This document shows positions 7,895 through 9,938 of a stretch of 9,938 nt of DNA, piece by piece. The translations under genes and the position numbers were made by a program. The notes under the pieces are model-generated. The model was not told the origin of the DNA and searched no databases. It was given only the letters and a program-made list of their open reading frames with translations. Source of the DNA: CALJUZ01 sp003387805 (lineage in GTDB: Bacteria; Bacillota; Limnochordia; Limnochordales; ZCTH02-B6); contig CALJUZ010000011.1 of NCBI GenBank assembly GCA_937975235.1, positions 1-9,938 of the forward strand, read 5' to 3'. Position 1 is the first letter of the stretch; every line of letters starts with the position of its first letter.

Positions 7895-7926
7895 GCGCCG
7901 CTTCCGGCGCTCAGCCGCCGGGCTGA
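7895..7926. terminator. Two adjacent small hairpins near the end of the minus-strand gene
   Basis: GCGCCG-CTTC-CGGCGC (7895-7910) is directly followed by TCAGCC-GCCG-GGCTGA (7911-7926); each is a perfect 6-bp stem with a 4-base loop. They lie 34 bases beyond the stop codon of the minus-strand gene and may end or protect its transcript. No T-tract is present. Confidence 0.4.
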
Positions 7927-7959
7927 ACCATCTCGACGGCCAGGCGACCCGCAGAGCGC

Positions 7960-8904
7960 TTAACCGAACTTGCTCTGGAGCCAGCGCAGGTCGGCGGCCT
8001 GGCTGTTCTTGTCACCAATGCGGACGAAGCGCAGAACGTTGCTTTCCCTGAGGAAGTACAGCCGGCCGGTCTTGTCAAAGCCCGCTTCCCAAATCAGCGT
8101 CTTGATCGTTTTGATGCGGGGATTGTCCCGCAGGTACCGCCATTCGCCGTCGCTGAGGCGAAGCATGGCGCGCTCGGCCTTGTACCTGCGCTCAATGTTG
8201 GGCATCCTGGCCAGCCATCGGGCCACGTAATCGTCCACGATGAATTTGCCCTCATACGTGATGGCGAAGCGGCGCTGGAGCTCGTCCGCGCGCTCACGCA
8301 CTCGTTCCTCGAGAAGGGCTTGAAGGCGCTCCACGTTCTCTTGAGCGGCCTGTCGCTGCCGGCGCTCCCGGGCCAACTCCCGCTCGACGGCCTCGATTCT
8401 CGCCGTGAGCTGCTGAATTCGCTCTTCGGCGCCTTCTTTCCCTGCCAGACCGGCCCGCTCGGCTTGCAGCTCGGCTTTTAGGCGGCGCAGCTCGTTGAAT
8501 TTCGTCTCCTTCTCGGCCGCTTCCGCCAGCAGCTGCTCGGCCGCCGCCAGCTCGGACTGGAGGTAGGCAATCTCCGCAGCCATGCGCTCGTGGCGCGCTC
8601 GTTCCTCGGGATCAATGACAAGCTCGACCTCGGGCCCCGCGGCGATGTGAGCCTGGGTGACAGCGTAAGCCAGAACGAAGTGGTCGAGGTGCTTTTGGCC
8701 CCGGGTGCCGGTCACGGTCAGCACCGCCAGCACCATCAGCCCCACGCCCACGGGCCCGAGAAAAAAGCTCAGCGCGCTGGTGGCCGTCATGTAGGCGGCG
8801 AAGGGCAGCGTAATTCCGAGCAGCGTCGTCATGACGGCGTGCATGATGGTGGTAAGCGCCATGTACGCGCCGAAGCCCGCGGACGAAATCAAGCTGGTCA
8901 CCAC
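7960..8904 (-). CDS. Membrane/coiled-coil protein with RelE-like C-terminal domain, probably N-terminally truncated
   Basis: 314 residues from a GTG at 8904. Residues 4-64 are hydrophobic, with GFGAYMALTT, GITLPFAAY and FFLGPVG. From memory this resembles the C-terminal hydrophobic part of YaaW/UPF0174-like proteins, but I could not test it. Residues about 98-212 are a highly charged coiled coil rich in Glu, Arg and Ala. Residues about 213-314 look like a RelE/ParE/HigB-type fold: IWEAGFDKTGRLYF (271-284) followed by FVRIGDKNSQAADLRWL (293-309); this match is tentative. No ribosome-binding site precedes the GTG, and coding-like sequence (QQAIFGDSTGVV) continues in frame up to a TGA at 8941-8943. 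The gene has therefore probably lost its 5' part or uses a non-standard start. It lies just downstream of the M50-like gene. If functional, it would be a membrane-tethered RelE-like nuclease or binding protein. Confidence 0.6.
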   Translation of the reverse strand: MVTSLISSAGFGAYMALTTIMHAVMTTLLGITLPFAAYMTATSALSFFLGPVGVGLMVLAVLTVTGTRGQKHLDHFVLAYAVTQAHIAAGPEVELVIDPEERARHERMAAEIAYLQSELAAAEQLLAEAAEKETKFNELRRLKAELQAERAGLAGKEGAEERIQQLTARIEAVERELARERRQRQAAQENVERLQALLEERVRERADELQRRFAITYEGKFIVDDYVARWLARMPNIERRYKAERAMLRLSDGEWRYLRDNPRIKTIKTLIWEAGFDKTGRLYFLRESNVLRFVRIGDKNSQAADLRWLQSKFG

Positions 8905-8965
8905 GACGACGCCGGTGCTATCGCCAAAAATAGCCTGCTGTCAGGCCGCCGGCCGTGCCTTCCGT

Positions 8966-9532
8966 CTACACTCCAAAGATGACATAGTCCAGATACAGAA
9001 CCGTCGCCACGCCTGCTGCGACCGCCACGAACACCGAAAGGAGGGCCGAGTACGAGTAGCCCGCGGCACGCATTTGCCGTGCCGTCAAAATCAACGTCGC
9101 CGTGTACAACAAAAAGGAAGGAATAATCAATGCGGCGTGGGGAAGGCCCAAGAGGTCGGCGGCCATCGCTTCGTCGTTTTCGGTGAGGCCGAAGAACAGC
9201 ATGCCGATATGGAGAAACGGCCGGTGAAACACTTGACCGAATGCGACGCCGAGGCCCGCGGCCGGGGGGAGTTTGCCGGAAGCCGCAGCCCACAGTCCGA
9301 GCCACGCCAGCACAAGACTGGAGAGAGGCCCGGCCAAGAGCCCGACCACGGTTTCCTGCTCCGGAAGGACTCGGTTCAGGGTCATGATGAACTCGGTGCC
9401 GTTCAGAAAATAAACCAAGGCGTGGGCCGCCTCATGGACGGGAAAGCCCAGCATTGTGAAAAGGCAGCTCCACCCGGCGAGCGCCCAGGGTGAGCGTTGG
9501 ACCTTCGTCGCTGCCGGCTGAGGCGATAACAT
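8966..9532 (-). CDS. M50-like integral membrane metalloprotease homologue
   Basis: 188 residues. The start is fixed by GGAGG (9539-9543) 6 bases before the ATG at 9532; the frame stays open to 9736, but that extension reads as non-coding. About five hydrophobic segments are visible (roughly 17-38, 61-82, 97-116, 133-152, 162-185). The first carries HEAAH (His33, Glu34, His37), the zinc-binding HExxH motif, placed inside a membrane helix as in site-2-type M50 proteases. The usual second NPDG motif was not found. TENDEA (117-122), followed by GLP, supplies acidic residues that could give the third zinc ligand. A conserved-looking AGP (67-69) follows the first hairpin. It could cleave a membrane-bound substrate, which is unidentified. 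The downstream gene encodes a membrane-anchored protein and is one candidate. Alternatively it is a non-proteolytic family member. Confidence 0.75.
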   Translation of the reverse strand: MLSPQPAATKVQRSPWALAGWSCLFTMLGFPVHEAAHALVYFLNGTEFIMTLNRVLPEQETVVGLLAGPLSSLVLAWLGLWAAASGKLPPAAGLGVAFGQVFHRPFLHIGMLFFGLTENDEAMAADLLGLPHAALIIPSFLLYTATLILTARQMRAAGYSYSALLSVFVAVAAGVATVLYLDYVIFGV

Positions 9533-9590
9533 ACCGCACCTCCGAGACGTTCGGCTGAAACGGACCAGACGGCCCGCGCCGTGCTCGCGT

Positions 9591-9689
9591 TCAATCCAAT
9601 GTTGACGGGGTTCCGCCGCGATACTTGCCGGAACAAACAAGACGGATCGTTCCCCAAATGTCGTGCAATTCCTCTTGCCATCCTGACAT
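9591..9689 (-). CDS. Doubtful small open frame (32 residues)
   Basis: The frame starts MSGWQEELHDIWGTIRL and ends TGA, 58 bases before the M50-like start. Its composition is more protein-like (Trp, Glu, Asp, Ile) than the surrounding frames. No ribosome-binding site precedes the ATG at 9689, and no family is recognised. It could be a leader peptide or the remnant of a gene, but chance is quite likely. Confidence 0.15.
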   Translation of the reverse strand: MSGWQEELHDIWGTIRLVCSGKYRGGTPSTLD

Positions 9690-9804
9690 GACGACGCGGC
9701 CAAGGAACAAGCCGCGCACGTTGCGGCTGAGTCCATGCCAAAGGTGCGGCCGGGCCGGCCCTAGGTGCGGCTGAGCTGTTCCAAGACGAGGCCGTGCGAT
9801 CCCA

Positions 9805-9908
9805 CCGTGCGGTCGAGCCGTGCCGGCCCACGGTGCGGCCCAGCCGTGCCGGCCCATCGTGCGGCCCAGCCGTGCCGGCCCACGGTGCGGGCGAGCGTTG
9901 CCGGCGTA
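9805..9908. repeat. 26-bp tandem repeat array with hairpin-forming units
   Basis: Four consecutive 26-bp units lie at 9805-9830, 9831-9856, 9857-9882 and 9883-9908. Compared with the second unit, the first matches at 23, the third at 24 and the fourth at 20 of 26 positions. The unit core GGTGCGGC-CCA-GCCGTGCC (9832-9850) can fold as RNA into an 8-bp stem with a 3-base loop, counting two G-U pairs. More degenerate copies of the GGTGCGGC element occur at 9743 and 9764, so the array once extended leftward or is still decaying. There are no unique spacers, so it is not CRISPR. Confidence 0.8.
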
Positions 9909-9938
9909 AAATCCCAGCCCATGCATGAACTTCCAGCG

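Larger units (their letters stand above)
7702..7959. other. Convergent intergenic region
   Basis: These 258 bases lie between two genes pointing toward each other. I see no coding signal, only hairpins consistent with transcription termination from both sides (listed separately). Confidence 0.6.
9533..9938. other. Right-end region without a convincing gene
   Basis: These 406 bases hold the ribosome-binding site of the M50-like gene, a doubtful 32-codon minus-strand frame at 9591-9689, and a degenerate tandem repeat (about 9743-9908). No promoter of good quality was recognised on either strand. Frames crossing the repeat give low-complexity Ala/Arg/Pro/His peptides typical of spurious translation. 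Confidence 0.6.

Noticed and set aside
9602..9630. Plus-strand promoter beginning TTGACG
   Set aside because: No matching -10 box occurs at 16-18 bases, and no plus-strand gene follows within the window.
9533..9736. N-terminal extension of the M50-like protein
   Set aside because: The extension lacks hydrophobic segments or motifs and spans the strong GGAGG site at 9539-9543 that serves the ATG at 9532.
9743..9908. CRISPR array
   Set aside because: The repeats are directly contiguous and degenerate, with no unique spacers and no cas genes nearby.

Overview
The window is a GC-rich bacterial segment, with one AT-rich island near 1840-1890. No RNA gene, insertion sequence or CRISPR array was recognised. 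The encoded proteins point to a cell with an outer membrane: a PorV/UPF0164-type beta-barrel ending in phenylalanine, a second exported beta-rich protein, a lipoprotein, and a large secreted subtilase with an NPFNP-type FlgD/T9SS-like C-terminal domain. No phylogenetic marker gene is present. A diderm GC-rich lineage such as Limnochordia-type Bacillota, or one of the candidate phyla rich in NPFNP domains, would fit, but this is inference.

Layout. Positions 1-1742 hold two minus-strand genes for exported envelope proteins. The PorV-like barrel comes first, then a signal-peptide protein that runs off the left edge. Both probably use a good sigma-70-type promoter at 1860-1888 (17-bp spacer). Positions 1743-2141 are the divergent intergenic region, which also contains the structured leader of the plus-strand genes. 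Positions 2142-6308 encode a 1388-residue secreted multidomain subtilase. Positions 6463-7701 encode a lipoprotein with BACON-like and fibronectin-like domains. Convergent, hairpin-rich DNA at 7702-7959 separates these from two minus-strand genes: an M50-like membrane metalloprotease homologue (8966-9532) and, downstream of it, a membrane/coiled-coil protein with a RelE-like C-terminus whose N-terminus appears lost (7960-8904, open to 8940). The right end (9533-9938) lacks a convincing gene and carries a degenerate 26-bp tandem repeat whose units can fold into small hairpins.

How the genes may work together. PorV in Bacteroidota is the outer-membrane carrier that recognises C-terminal sorting domains of type IX secretion cargo. 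A PorV-like barrel divergent from a protease with an NPFNP C-terminal domain suggests a carrier/cargo pair for surface export, though no core secretion motor is visible here. The lipoprotein may be a surface partner of the protease. The right-hand pair (predicted intramembrane protease plus membrane-tethered RelE-like protein) is the least explained part and may be a decayed or unusual regulatory or defence module.
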